Shown here in pieces: positions 1 through 11,629 of a stretch of DNA of 64,000 nt (position 1 is the stretch's first letter; each line of letters opens with the position of its first letter). The position numbers and the translations under genes are program-made. This stretch comes from Diphasiastrum complanatum. Its lineage: Eukaryota > Streptophyta > Lycopodiopsida > Lycopodiales > Lycopodiaceae. Where the stretch lies: contig CM055109.1 in assembly GCA_029204225.1 (NCBI GenBank), positions 43,027,054 to 43,091,053 on the forward strand, read 5' to 3'. Under the pieces are notes generated by a model. It was not told where the DNA came from, did no database searches, and saw only the letters and a program-made list of their open reading frames with translations.

Positions 1-880
1 AGACTTGTTTGACCTTCTGGGTTGAGCTTCGGTCCTCTGATGTGGGTGGATGTCTTCAATCGGGTTTGTATCTGATCTATGTACTACTAATAGAACAATA
101 TTAGTTCTGACTGAATATGCGTGCGAAAATTATATGCGGAAGTAAGAGACAACTTAAGACAATTTTTAGACAATAAGAAACTATTGATCAAAAATGAGTT
201 TTTATAACTCTGAATCTGAATCATCAATACACATCTCTTGTTGTCTTTTCTTGTTGTTGTATCTCTGATTGAGTGAGTTAGTTACAACGAGTAATGCACA
301 TGTATTTATATTGCTACAACACAGGTGTTTTGGCCTTTTATTTACAGGTCTTTTGGCCTTTCAATGCTGTAACAGTAGATATCTAACCGTTTACGATGGT
401 TGATATTCAAATAGACGCTCTGTTTCCAAGGTCGAATAAATTATGTTCACAAATTATTCACGATAGTTCATCTCTTTGTCTCAGCTTCATGTTTCGCGAA
501 TTGTTCGTGACACTTGTCTCTTTGCGACATTTTCGTCTTTCGCGAATTGTTTGTGACATATAACAATTCTTGAGCTTGAAGAAGAATCAGAATATTTTAT
601 GAACTATTCGCGACAGTTTCGCGATAGGTGAGCTTGGATAAGAGTCCAAAAGATTTCGCGAATTGTTCGCGACAATTTCACGACATCTGAGGTTTGAACA
701 AGAAATAAAATATTTTGTAACAAGATTCTGTTTGCGAATCTTTTGAGCTTCAACAAGAAAGCCACGAATTTCTACAAGAAACTGTTTTGTGAATCTTTCG
801 AATAGACTGCAAGACAAATTTCACGAATCCTTTGCAAATCTTTTGAATTGTTCACGAATAGAAATGTTTCGAGTTTGCAT
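1..880 (-). repeat. 3' LTR-like region of Copia-1, with repeated TTCGCGAA boxes
   Basis: This stretch lies directly downstream, on the minus strand, of the RNase H end of the Copia polyprotein at 892-5046, so it is in the position of its 3' LTR. On the minus strand it carries a good TATA box (TATAAATA, about 303-310) preceded by a region in which a short GC motif, TTCGCGAATTGTTCGTGAC and variants, recurs at about 493-511, 539-557, 600-625 and 654-675. That arrangement looks like U3 enhancer repeats upstream of a retrotransposon promoter. The LTR probably continues past the left window edge, so its end is not seen. A purine stretch near 880-897 (minus strand) could be the polypurine tract. The LTR call rests on position and promoter layout, not on a matching second LTR. 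Confidence 0.55.
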
Positions 881-891
881 TCATTTCTTTC

Positions 892-3800
892 TCATCCTTT
901 GTCAAGTAAATTGCGTGCTTTGTTAGTAGAATCAAGATCTGGCTGATCTTTCAAAGTGGTCAGTTGGATTAACCCCAATCTTCGTCGCTGCTTCTTGAAC
1001 AAAGCCTTACTGAGTGGCTTCGTAAATATATCAGCTGTCATTTCCTCTGTGGGTATGAAGACTATCTTCAGTATCTTCTTCTCGACTAAGTCTCGAATCA
1101 CGTAATATTTGATAGCTATGTGCTTCATTTTTGAGTGAAATACAGGATCTTTCATAAGATAGATTGTTGAAGTGTTATCCATTAACAAGACTTAAGGTTC
1201 AGAAATAGATTCATCAAATCCTTCCAACATCTGTTTAATCCAAATCAGTTCGTTTGCCATCTTGGCTGCTGCTACATATTCCGCTTCACAGGAAGATTGA
1301 GCTACTGTTGTTTGCTTCTTGCTTATCCAGAGTATGGCTGCGCCAGATGCTAGAGTACAACCTCCTGAAATACTTTTGCTATCATCCTTCATGGATGCCC
1401 AGCTTGTGTTACTGTAAGATTCGATGTGAAATCCAACTTTCTTCGAATAACACAGTCCATAGTCTTTTGTTTTCTAGAAATATTGTAGTACTCTCTTTGC
1501 CAACTTCCAATGCAACGATCATGGGTTCTGATTATATTGGTTCAGTCTGTATACTGCAAATGCTATATCAAGTCTAGTGTTGTTCGCTAGATATAACAAT
1601 GATCCAGTCAGCCTACGATAGGGTGTTTTGGCCATTCATTCTTCTTCCTCGAGAGTCTGCGGACAATCTGCCTTGCTTAGTATTGTTCCAAGTATCATGG
1701 AAGTATCCACATCTTTGCATTCGAGCATGTTGAAATCTTCAATGATCTATTGAGTGTACTTTTGTTGGTGAAGATACAACTTACCACCTTCAAAGTCTCT
1801 CATGATCTACAGGCCTGGATAGATTTTCGCTTCTCCTAGGTCAGCGATCTCAAATATTTCAGAAATGTCTCTTTTGACATCTGAAATTAACTTATCTCTT
1901 CTTGAGAAGATAAATGTGTCATCAACATAGACAACTAGATTGATTATTTCATTCTGGACATGCTTGATATAAAAATTTGACTCCAAATAGAGGTTTGAAG
2001 CCTATGGAACATAGTGCTTCGTCCTTCTTTTTATACCATTGTCTGGTTGGTTGTTTCAGACCATAAATGCTTTTATTCATGTGACATCCGTATTTTGAAT
2101 ATTCTTGGCTTACAAAACCAAGTGGTTGGTCCATGAATAAATCTTCTTCCAATTCTGCGTGCAAGAAAGCAGTCTTCTCATCCACATATGGATTTTCAGA
2201 TCATGAGCCACTGCATACGCGAATAACAAACGAATTGATATATGTTTGACTACTGGTGAGAAAGTATCAGTGTAGTCGATCCCATACTTTTGTAAAATCC
2301 TTTAGCAACTAACCTTGCCTTGTATAGGACCTATTCTGATCTTGTAGATCCACTTGCACTTGACTGGTCTTCTACCATCAGAAATAGGTGCAAGTGTCCA
2401 TACATTGTTCTTATACATAGATGACATTTCATCCTCCATTGCCTGAATCCAGCGATCTTTATCTAGTCCATCAACAACTTCCTCAAATGTTTGAGGTTCG
2501 TCAGAGAAACAACAAAATTTGATGGCTGTATTAAAAACATCCTAACTATACCTTTCTAGTGGTTTTCGTTGTCTGTCAGATCTTCTCACGAGTGGTTTCG
2601 AGTTTGATTTTGTAGGTTTTGAGTTCGAGTCTGATTCAACCTTTTCTGTTGGAATTCGAACTGGTGATTCGAGTCTGTCAGACACTCGATCTTGACATCC
2701 CTCTGAATTTGGTAATTCTCTTTCATCTTCTGCTTGTTTTTTTTTTTCTGTTGTCGTTGGTAGCTCATAATAGTTTTTGAGAATTTTATAGACACCAAAA
2801 AACCTTGTTCTGTCTTTTCATCGAGTTTCTTTCTCAGTTTATCTAGTATGTGCATATACACTGCGCATCCAAATGTCCGAACATGTGCAAAATTTGGCTT
2901 TGGCTTCGACTTCCACCATATCTCATGAGGAGTTTTATCCGATATTCGAGATTTCAAAATACGATTCTGAGATAATTCGATGTATCCATTGCTTCTGCCC
3001 ACAACTGTTTTGGTGCTTTCGCATGAGCCATCATACACCTAGCAACTTCCATAAGTGTATAATTCTTTTGTTCAGCTATTCCATTGTGCTGAGTTGTGTA
3101 TGATGCAGTCTTTGTATGCATTATACCTCGATCAGTATAGTAAGCCTTGAATTTGTTGAAAAGGTACTCACCTCCACAATTTTGCAAATCTGCTTTGCTT
3201 TATTGTCTGTCTGCTTCTTAGCCCAATTCGTATACTCAACAAATATCTCAAAAGCTTCAGATTTGGTATGAATAAAGTATACCATAGTGAACTTGCCGAA
3301 GTCATGAATAAACGTAATAAAGTACTTTGCATCACTCAACGCTTCTAGTCATCTTGCCTTTAAGATAGGATTCGTAGGTAGTTCAAATATTCGACTCCTT
3401 GAATTCTCTGACTTTTTTTGGCTTGTTACAAGGCTTCCATGTTCATGTGACATAGCCTCTTGTGTCACAGTACATATGTCAGTTCCTGAGTTTGATTGAC
3501 TTGTTCGATTCTTGTTCAAATGTTCAGGTGATATAAATTTCCTTCTCTATTGCCTTTAGCAACCAGGTTATCAGAATCTTCCTCGAACAGTTTACAAGAG
3601 TTCTTTATGAAGGTTACTAACATGCCTGTGTCGACTATCTTAGCTACAGATAGAAGATCTTTATCAAGAGTAGGGACATAGAGAACTTCCTCCAGTTTCT
3701 TGTCTTCTTGATTCGTGTCCAGCCATAATACACCAGTTCTATCAACCACGTATTTAGAACTGTCTCCAAGTATAATAAATCTCAAATAGTTCGTCTTCTT

Positions 3801-5046
3801 GTACTCAGACAAAATTTGTTTTGAAGAAACAAAATGTGAGGTGGCTCCCAAATCAAGTACTACTTCTCGAATTGAACTAGATGAATAGAATAGATCAGCA
3901 CTAATATAAGCTGCTGAGTTCCTTGTTGCTCTGGAGCATTCCGCTTTGTCTTCGACATAGTTTGAATCTGAAGGTTTGCTTCAATTCTGCTCATTTTTGT
4001 TTCTGGGATTTTGATAACAGTCTACTGTTGCATGACCCCGTTTATGACAATGAATGCATTCAATCTTTGGATTTGATCAACACTTTTCTTCTGTGTGACC
4101 CGATCTTCTGTATCTGTTGCAGATCTTCTTATCACTAGAATTCTTGTTTACCAGATTGTTGTTCATTTGTTTTAGACTCATTCTTTTTAGACGACTCCCT
4201 CTTAAACTTAGACTTCTTAGAAGATTTATTCTTCTAAGTAGATAGAGCATTTTCGGAATCACCATTGTAGTCATAGCGTTCATGAGCTTCTACTTCCTCT
4301 TTAACTCCGTCTATTGCCTTTTGAAGTGCCATTGTCGCATCTTTCGCCAATAAGATTCTTGTTGTGTGGAATGACTTGGGTAGGGCTTGAAGAAAATAAC
4401 TAAGCTATTTTTCCTTAGAAATTATATTTTTTGCACCAGAATTCTACAAGGAAATAAACAGGTCTTTTATCTTTCGCACGAATGTGTTCAGGTCTTTGTC
4501 GTTGCACTGTAGGTAAGTTAACTGGTATTCCAAGAACATGATCTGATTATGAAATCGAGTCTCATTCTTGGTTTGCAATTCTTACATAAATCCTTTGTGT
4601 TCGAACTTGATGTAAGATCTAGTATTATATTGTCATGCACTGAAGACACAATAATTGCTATAGCTTTGTCAGTTTTTAAACTCCATTCTCGAAGTTCTTT
4701 GCCAGGAGTAGCTATTGGCTTCTCCTCTATTGGTTCTACCCAGTGTCATTCTTGGTTTGCAATTCTTACATAAATCCTTTGTGTTCGAACTTGATGTAAG
4801 ATCTAGTATTATATTGTCATGCACTGAAGACACAATAATTGCTATAGCTTTGTCAGTTTTTAAACTCCATTCTCGAAGTTCTTTGCCAGGAGTAGCTATT
4901 GGCTTCTCCTCTATTGGTTCTACCCAGTGTCATAGACCTTCGCCCTTCAACAAGAGTGAAGTCTTTAATTTCCATATCAAGTAGTTTGAACCTTCTGGAT
5001 CCAAGATCGTAGTGGTCTTATCCTGAATATTGATGATCGACAGCAT
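892..5046 (-). pseudogene. Copia-1: decayed Ty1/Copia gag-pol polyprotein
   Basis: Reading the minus strand from 5046, the Copia order gag, protease, integrase, RT, RNase H is recognisable in many short frames. Gag begins with ATG at 5046 and a typical start (NYLIWKLKTSL). A zinc-knuckle remnant lies near 4077-4140. The retropepsin region at about 3516-3880 contains GATSHFV and a downstream LYVPTLDKDLLSV motif. Integrase spans about 2590-3500 (NGIAEQKNYTLME, VRTFGCAVYMH). RT covers about 1400-2430 (MDEKTAFLHAELEEDLFM, YGLKQP). RNase H covers about 960-1400 (SSCEAEYVAAAK, ADIFTKPLSKALF). Frameshifts and stops break every domain, so it cannot make an active polyprotein. The order and strand are secure; exact domain borders are not. 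Confidence 0.9.
4562..4929 (-). repeat. Perfect 184-bp tandem duplication inside Copia-1 gag
   Basis: The 184 bases at 4562-4745 are repeated without a visible difference at 4746-4929. The unit encodes part of gag on the minus strand (WSLKTDKAIAIIVSSVHDN). Because 184 is not a multiple of three, the duplication shifts the frame. Identity of the copies inside an otherwise badly decayed element says the duplication is much younger than the insertion. Confidence 0.95.
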
Positions 5047-5189
5047 CTTCTAATTCTGAATCACCTCCAGATAGCAGCTTGCTGATCGATCCTTTGTATT
5101 GTTAGTAATAGGTTTATTCTTTTCACAGATTGGATTAGCTTTGTGAAGCACGTGGTTTCATCCGCTATTGTCTTGTGCTCACCAGCATT

Positions 5190-5716
5190 ATTGACCTGTA
5201 TATTTTGCTATACTTAATCTGATTATAGCTCTGTTTGTTCTACGTTTAGAGTTGTGTCAATATTGTTATGCTTTTCTACATTCTGTCTGACTCTCTTATT
5301 GCTTGATCTGGTAGTCTGTTCTTCGCGAATTATTATTAGTCTAGCTGTTCGTGACTAGTATTTAGTCTTGTAATTCTCGACTAATTATCAGTCGAGCTTA
5401 GTCTAGCTCTTTGCGAATTATTCGCAATAAATAATTTGTCTAGCTATTTGCGACAAATTATCTTTCTGATGTTTTGTTGCTTAATGTTTGGCTACGTAAT
5501 CAGATCGATCGTGATTTTTATCACTAACATTCTGTTCATGTCTGATAGGCGTAGTCATGCTTAGAGAAAGAGTGAGATAGCTCATTCTGCTACGCACGAA
5601 CACTTTTCGTTCGAGTTTGTTTCTTTTTCGAGTTTCCAGTTCGCTTCTTTTCGTGTTTGTTTCTTTTAGAGCTATTTTTGTTTCTGACAGTCACACACCC
5701 TCTTTTTCCAACAGAT
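5190..5716 (+). repeat. LTR 3'-half-like fragment related to the LTR at 17,052-18,087
   Basis: The plus strand here ends in CTTTTTCCAACA at about 5716 and aligns by eye with the minus-strand end of the LTR at 17,052-18,087. Shared stretches include the end ...CTCTTTCCAACA, a GGCGTAGT-ATGC block followed by AGAGAAAGAG, a CGTGATTT-TATCACTA block and GCTTAATGT-TGGCTA. It is therefore likely an R/U5 piece of a related Copia LTR in plus orientation, next to, and opposite to, Copia-1 gag. No matching start (TGTTAGA) or primer-binding site was found. It also carries TTTGCGAATTATTCGC motifs like those in 1-880. Confidence 0.5.
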
Positions 5717-6059
5717 CAATTTTCTAAGCTATTGGCAGTGGAAGTAGGACCAATAATCTATTGCTAGATCGGTCAAACAGCTAGTATGAATGAAGAGTGA
5801 TCAAGCAGTACATAATTGTGAAGAAAAAATCAATAGTATATGAGACAAAATTGCACCCTTGATTAGAACAAAAAATGATTTTAACAAATCATAGTACATG
5901 GGTGTGAAGGACACACTGTTAGGGAAATGGTCTCCTAGAATGGGTCTGACCAGTCGAAAAATCGGATCGAAACGATCCTACTACTGTGCAGAGGTAGTAG
6001 TCGACTAATTCCCTCGGTTCGTCCACTACTACTACAGTAGGCGAATACAAGATTTAAGT
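5717..6059. other. Unassigned spacer
   Basis: No coding frame, LTR border or RNA gene could be supported. A TGTTAGGGAAATGG sequence near 5928 could be an LTR start but has no partner. The block lies between an LTR-like fragment and a Gypsy RT remnant. Confidence 0.4.
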
Positions 6060-7200
6060 AGAGCTTAATTGCATAGTTGTTTGCGAAAGCAGAAGAGCAG
6101 ACAATCAGTTACGACATCGTTCCAGCACTTTTTCCAAACGTTCCTGATGGTCTGTTTCCAAACTATGGACTGCAAGATCGTCCAAGTAGATTTCCTTAAT
6201 TTTTTGTAAGTACTCTCTAAAAGCAAACTACATAACCCGTTGAAAAGTACTTGGTGCATTACAAAGTCCAAATGGCATAACTTTATAAGCATATGTCCCC
6301 CATTCAGTTGCAAAAGTTGTTTTATGTTGATCAGCAAGTGCAATTTTGACCTGGTTGTATGAATCCATCCAAAAAATTGTAAGCTTTCACTCTAGCAAGG
6401 CGATCCAAAATGCTTTCTGTGAAAGGTAATGGAAAATGATACTTTCGCGTAACTTTTTTCAAGGCCTTTAGGTTCACGCAAATTTGCATCTTGCCATTTT
6501 TCTTTGGAACGACGACAATTGGTGAAACCCATTCGGTATGCTTGATCTCATAAATGAAATCAGTTTCAAATAATCTCTGTAACTCTGATTGCATCGATAA
6601 AATCTCGTCACTTTTGGAAATACATCAGGTACCAATGAAATAGTATGCTTGACTATTGAAGTAGGAATTCCCTCTAGATCCTTGTAAGACCAAGCAAAAC
6701 GATCTTGATACTTGACCAACAACTTCCTCAACTCATTGAACTGGTCTGTCGAAAGTTGCACTCCAACTTGAACTATTTTCTCAGCTTTCCCTTGTTCTGC
6801 TAAATTCATAGGTTGCGTCCTAGCTGAGATCCATCGTAAACATCTCGTCTTTCGGACAAGTGATCCTCATGCTCACGATGAACTTTTGGTAGCATAATGA
6901 CAACATCATCCAGAGAGTATAACTTTTGAAATGATTCGGCATGTCATGTTGAACTTCATCTACTTTCTCTTGTTCAAAGGAATTAACCTTTGTTTTTCAT
7001 TTGGATTTCTTGGTAGAAGTACTTTGAGGAGGCCAAAATGCGATAGAGTGGCCAGAATGCCTTGGAAACCATTTTAAAGGCACCTTCGCCTTTTTCACCT
7101 TTCTCTCTACCTTCAGTTTAAGGGCACCTTTGGGATTTGCATACCTTCAATCTAAGGGTTTTTTCAGGTTTTTCACGTTTTTGCTACATTGGCAGACTGA
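6060..7200 (-). pseudogene. Gypsy-1: fragment of Ty3/Gypsy pol (protease end and reverse transcriptase)
   Basis: On the minus strand the classic Gypsy RT entry is present: FAWSYKDLEGIP near 6680, then a bridge with WVSPIVVVPKKNGKMQICV near 6500 and NLKALKKVTRKYHFPLPF near 6440. The catalytic region follows in shifted frames, with a YAYKVMPFGL-like stretch near 6290 and IYLDDLAVHS near 6180 in place of YxDD. The frames break at about 6594 and 6343. Upstream sequence to about 7200 reads as degraded polyprotein without a clear protease motif. RNase H, integrase and LTRs are absent here. This is a truncated, inactive copy; lineage within Gypsy is not assigned. Confidence 0.85.
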
Positions 7201-7619
7201 CGTCGCCAACTTATCATCAACCCTAAAACAACTGGAGAAACAAATATCCTAAGGGCGGTTACCAACTTTGTACATATGCAAAACTGGAGTAAATGGCAAT
7301 TAAGGCATAAGATATTTTTCTCTCGACACTTGTAAATATATATACTAGCTGAATCAAGTTATGTAAGTGTTAATCGAGTTCCTCTTTCAATCAGAGTTAT
7401 CTGTAGCCAGCGTTATCACGCTCAGCAAGCTGAAGTTATTACTCACTGTTGATATTAATCAGAGTGCAATTTTTGTCTCACTACTACGTTGTTCATTTGC
7501 ACAATTTGTATAATATTCTACTTGAATATTTCTGCTGCTAACTATTGTGTTTCCGTTCCTACATGCCTACGCTCAAAGCCTCGAACTTCCGCTGTCGGTC
7601 ACACCCACATTTTATGACA
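7200..7619 (+). repeat. 5' LTR of Copia-2
   Basis: The segment ends in ...TGACA directly before a perfect 12-base primer-binding site, so it is the 3' part of a 5' LTR on the plus strand. It contains a TATA-like AAATATATATACTAG near 7326-7340 followed by a T-rich leader, as expected for R/U5. The left boundary is not visible; it merges with the Gypsy-1 remnant around 7200. Confidence 0.6.
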
Positions 7620-7631
7620 TGGTATCAGAGC
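7620..7631 (+). other. Primer-binding site (initiator tRNA-Met) of Copia-2
   Basis: TGGTATCAGAGC is the exact complement of the 3' end of plant initiator tRNA-Met, the usual Copia primer. It follows the LTR end without a spacer. Confidence 0.9.
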
Positions 7632-7764
7632 GAGCATTTCAGTAATCTGCATTTCTACTGTGCGGATTATCAGTCTTGTTTCTATCAAGACGCCTTTCTA
7701 GCAAATGCGCAGCCAACAGTATTCCGAAAATTGTTGTTTTTATCAACAATCTTGTTCAACCAGA

Positions 7765-8804
7765 ATGGATCCATTATGTAGTTCATCTCTCATTGACAAA
7801 CTCGATGGAGATAACTACCATCACTGAAGATCTGTCTTCGGTCAGCAAGCCAACTTCTCTATGCGAAAGTTGTATTATCAACAAGCATGCTAGAAGTCCC
7901 TTCTTTTCAAACTCAGTTCATACATCCAAGGGCTTGCTTGACCTTGTACATAGTGGCATTTGTGGCCTGATGCAGACTGCTTCCACAAGGGGAGCTCTCT
8001 ATTTCTTAACATTCAACGATGACTTCTCTCGAAGGACTGAAACCTACTATATGAAGAACAAATCCGAAGCATTCAAGTTCTTCAAGCAGTTCAAGGCATC
8101 TGCAAAAAAAACCAGACCTAGAGGAAGATCAAGGCTCTATGCATAGATGGAAGGGGAGAGTACATCTCCACAGAATTCAAGGAGTTCTGCAAGGCCAATG
8201 GGATACATCAACAATATACAACCAGCTACTCACCTCAGTCCAATGGTGTAGCTGAACAGAAGAATCGTACACTCATCGAAAGTGCCAAGAGCATGATGGC
8301 CCATGTCTCTCTTTCAAAGAAATTTTGGACAAAAGCTATAACTACAGCTACCTATTTGCAGATCAATCCATTACCAAAGCCCTAAACGGCAAGACACCTT
8401 ATGAGATGTGGACGAGATCGAAACCATCACTCAAAAATATTCGAGTGTTTGGATGCATCACTTTCGTTCAGATCCCTGAAGATCTAAGAAGAAAACTAGA
8501 TGATAAGAGCAAGAAAATGATTTTCAACGGCTATTCCCCAGACCACAAGGCATACAAGCTCTACAATCTGGATACCAAGAAGGCATTCACCAGTAGAGAT
8601 GTCATTTTCGTGGAAGACCAATTCATCGATCATAAAGGAAAAATTGCTGATAATTCCGATCCAAGGATCGAGCAACCAGACAATTTTGATCCAGAGATTC
8701 AACTACATAATATCAACACTAACACAGACAATGAGTCAGAACCTCAACGTGCTAATATAAAGTTTGATTTATTCAAACTTTTTTTGTGTTCTGTGGAAGA
8801 ATAA
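7765..8804 (+). pseudogene. Copia-2: internally deleted copy, gag start joined to integrase
   Basis: An ATG at 7765 starts a typical Copia gag (MDPLCSSSLIDKLDGDNYHH) that stops at the codon where the conserved Trp is expected. The sequence then passes, in another frame, straight to the integrase zinc-finger/core (CESCIINKHARSPF, then LVHSGICG) from about 7830. Most of gag and the whole protease are missing. The integrase continues through YFLTFNDDFSRR, a frameshift near 8146, NGVAEQKNRTL near 8250, and the C-terminal part (KNIRVFGCITFVQIP, SRDVIFVEDQF) to about 8640. RT and RNase H are absent. The element is a defective deletion derivative. It resembles Copia-3 and Copia-4 in the integrase C-terminus. 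Confidence 0.85.
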
Positions 8805-9068
8805 TTACTATTTTTCCTACATTTGTAGGGTAGTGTCATCTTTTTTGCCTATCACAAATCACGTGTAAAAACAGTGTCGCATTTTTTTGCCTTTTTTGTT
8901 GTGAAAATTTACTTGTATTTATGTAGACAGTCGCATTTTATTCGTTTGTCTTATTTTACATGTAAATATGCAAGCTGTGCGACAACATGAGTAAAAATGC
9001 AGCAGCATGAATGGAGACAGATTAACATTGGATTTAGGAGAGTAAAGGAGATAAATCCAACAACCCCC
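8805..9068 (-). repeat. 3' LTR (start) of Copia-3
   Basis: On the minus strand a polypurine tract (AAGCGGGGG, about 9069-9077) is followed by TGTTGGATTTATCTCC starting at about 9068, a standard Copia LTR start. The same start occurs at 11,625 on the minus strand. The inner part, 8814-8893, is similar to the reverse complement of 11,530-11,598 (CCTAC...GTAGGG, GTGTCGC...TTTTT blocks), so LTR fragments of one family lie here in mixed orientation. The LTR end is not visible. Confidence 0.6.
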
Positions 9069-9077
9069 GCTTAATCT

Positions 9078-11520
9078 GGATCCGTGAATGCCTTGATCTT
9101 CAGACTAAGCAATGCACAAAACTTGTTGTATGCATTGACACTTAATGCCTTCGTGAATATATCTGCAACCATGTCCTACGTTCTGCAGTACGTTAAGCTT
9201 ATCTCCTTGTTGAGAATCTTGCCCATGATGCAGTGATATATGATTTCAATATGCTTACCCTTAGAGTGAAATCTAGGGTTGGCCGATAAGGCAATAGCAC
9301 TCTGATTATCATAGAATAAAATTGTGGGATTATACTAATACAAATTAATGTCTGACAGTAAATTTCTCAACCAAAACGCTTCTTTAATAGATTGAGAAGG
9401 AGCAATGTATTCTGCTTCTGTAGAAGAAAGAGCGATAAAGGTTTGCTTACGACTGTTCCATGAGATAAGACCGTTGTTGAAGAAGAATGTAAATCCAGAT
9501 GTGAACTTACGATTGTCTACATCTCCTCTGAGCTGATGAAGATTGTCGTTGCTGACTTCTCCATAGTAGATGCACTGGTCCATGGTAGCTTGAATATACC
9601 TCATGACTCTTATGAGAGCCTTCTAATGGGTAATGTCAGGATTAGCCATATATTGGTTGAGTGAGCTTACTACAAAAGAGATGTCTGGTTTTGTAAAGAC
9701 CATTGCGTACATGAGAGATCCAAGTATCGATCGATAATGATACTCTCTCATCTACTCCTCTTCCTGCTTGGTCTGGGAACATTGGTCCTTTGACAAATGT
9801 AGGCTTGGATCCATCGGTGGGTGAGCTAATTTACAATTCATTAGATTGTATCTATCAAGAACATTGTGAAGATACCTTTGTTGAGTGATATGAATCAGTT
9901 GTCTCGCTCTGTCTCTGTGGATCTGAATGTTTAGACAGAAGTGAACTTCGCCCGGATCAGTCATGTCGACTCTGAAAACAACATCTGCTTAGAATCCTTG
10001 ACCAAATTGGTATTGTTGCTAAAAAGCAACGTATCATCCACATATAAGATGATGATAATGAAGGATTGCTGCACTGACTTGGAATAGATGTTGCAATCAA
10101 CAGTGCTTGGTTGGAATCTTTGTTCAATGAGGAATGTGTTTATCCTCTGAAACCAAGCTCTGGCAGATTGTTTCAAGCCGTAGAGTGCCTTATGGAGATT
10201 ACATACATGATTCTTCATACCTTCCAGAACGTATCCTTCAGGTTAGATCATGTAGATATCTTCTTGTATAACTCCATTCAAATAAGCTGTTTGTAGATTA
10301 AGTTGATGTACTTCAATGTCAAAAGCTGCAACATATGATAGGAGGGCTCGGATCGACGAATGCTTGACTGCTGGACTGAAAGTATCATTGTAGTCAACGT
10401 TGGGGATCTGAGTGAATCCTTGTGTTACTAGTCTTGCATTCCTTCGATCAATTCTTTCATTGGCATTGTATTTGATCTTGAAGATCCATTTGCAATCAAT
10501 GATATTGCAGCCAATAGGAGCTTCGACTAGTGACCACGTCTGGTTCTTGATCAAAGAGGAATACTCTCTATCCATAGCTTCTCTCCAGAGATCAGAGTTT
10601 GGTTGGTGAGTGCCTCTTCGACTGTCATCGGTTCCTGTATCAAGAGACATGCAGACTCAAGAGTATACCTTGTGGGCTGTGTGCACACTCGACTTGATCT
10701 TCTGGGAGGATTCAACTGATGAACCACTCTTGGGATTTATTGCTGGGTAGCAGTAACGTCTTCATCTGATTCGTTGTCAAATTGTGAGTCGCAATGGACA
10801 CGCTTGAGCCAGAAGCTCAGATTGTCGTGTCAATGGCAGATGATGAAGGTTCTCCTGGAACAATATCCTTGCCTTTGATGTCGACGAACTGATCCTCGAT
10901 AAAGATTGTATCCCGGTTGTACAAGACTTGCTGGGTATCAGGATCATACAGCTTGTATGTGTTATCAAATGAAATATATCCAATCAGGATGGTTTTGAGA
11001 CCTTGGAAGTCCAATTTCTTCCTCGTGTCTTGTGGGATCTGCGCATAGGCAACGCATCCGAACACTCTTAGGTTGTTCACAGAAGGCTTAGGGTCTGTCC
11101 GCACCTCGTGAGGGGGTCTTGCCTGAGAGGGCCTTGGTCGAACATCTATTCTGGATGTAAGCTGCAGTGGAGACAGCTTCGGCCCAAAATCTTTTGGGCA
11201 GCGATGCATGCGCTAGCATACATTTGGCTGATTCAGCTAGGGTACGGTTCTTCCTGTCAACTAAGCCATTAGACTATGAGGATTGTAAGGAGTGATGAAT
11301 TGCTGCTCAATGCCTTGGCTCTGGTAGTACTCCTTAGACTTGGTAGAGATATATTCTCCACCATTGTCTGACCTTAGGGCCTTAATCGTCCTTCTAGTCT
11401 CTTTTTCTTCATGCTCCTTGAAGATTCTGAAGCAATTAAAGGCTTCTGATTTCTTCTTTATAAAGTACACCATAGTCCTTCTGGAGAATTCATCAATATA
11501 AGTTATAAAAGGCGAAAAAC
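9078..11520 (-). pseudogene. Copia-3: decayed integrase-RT-RNase H of a Ty1/Copia element
   Basis: Minus strand, reading right to left. Integrase core is at 11,520-11,260 (TYIDEFSRRTMVYF, KALRSDNGGEYIST), and its C-terminus at 11,209-10,817 (NNLRVFGCVAYAQIP, IFIEDQFVD). RT lies at 10,650-9,750 (WREAMDREYSSLIKNQTWSL, FDIEVHQLNLQTAYLNG, YGLKQSARAWFQR, LYVDDTLLFSN). RNase H lies at 9,604-9,100 (ISWNSRKQTFIALSSTEAEY). Frameshifts separate each block, so the copy is dead, but RT keeps the VDD catalytic motif. Gag and protease are missing: an LTR fragment abuts the integrase core directly at 11,525. The neighbour on the left is Copia-2, pointing the other way. Confidence 0.88.
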
Positions 11521-11524
11521 GCGA

Positions 11525-11625
11525 CACAGTATTTTTACACATGATTTGTGTTAGGCGAAAAAGGCGACACTGCCCTACGAATGCAATAGGTGCCCTTATA
11601 GAAGAGTGAAGGAGATAAATCCAAC
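11525..11625 (-). repeat. Truncated LTR start fused to the Copia-3 integrase
   Basis: TGTTGGATTTATCTCC begins at 11,625 on the minus strand, as in the 3' LTR at 9068. About 100 bases later the sequence changes into integrase coding. The block holds two copies of a GTGTCGC-TTTTTCGCC motif. The junction reflects a deletion from within the 5' LTR to the integrase core. Confidence 0.6.
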
Positions 11626-11629
11626 ATGA

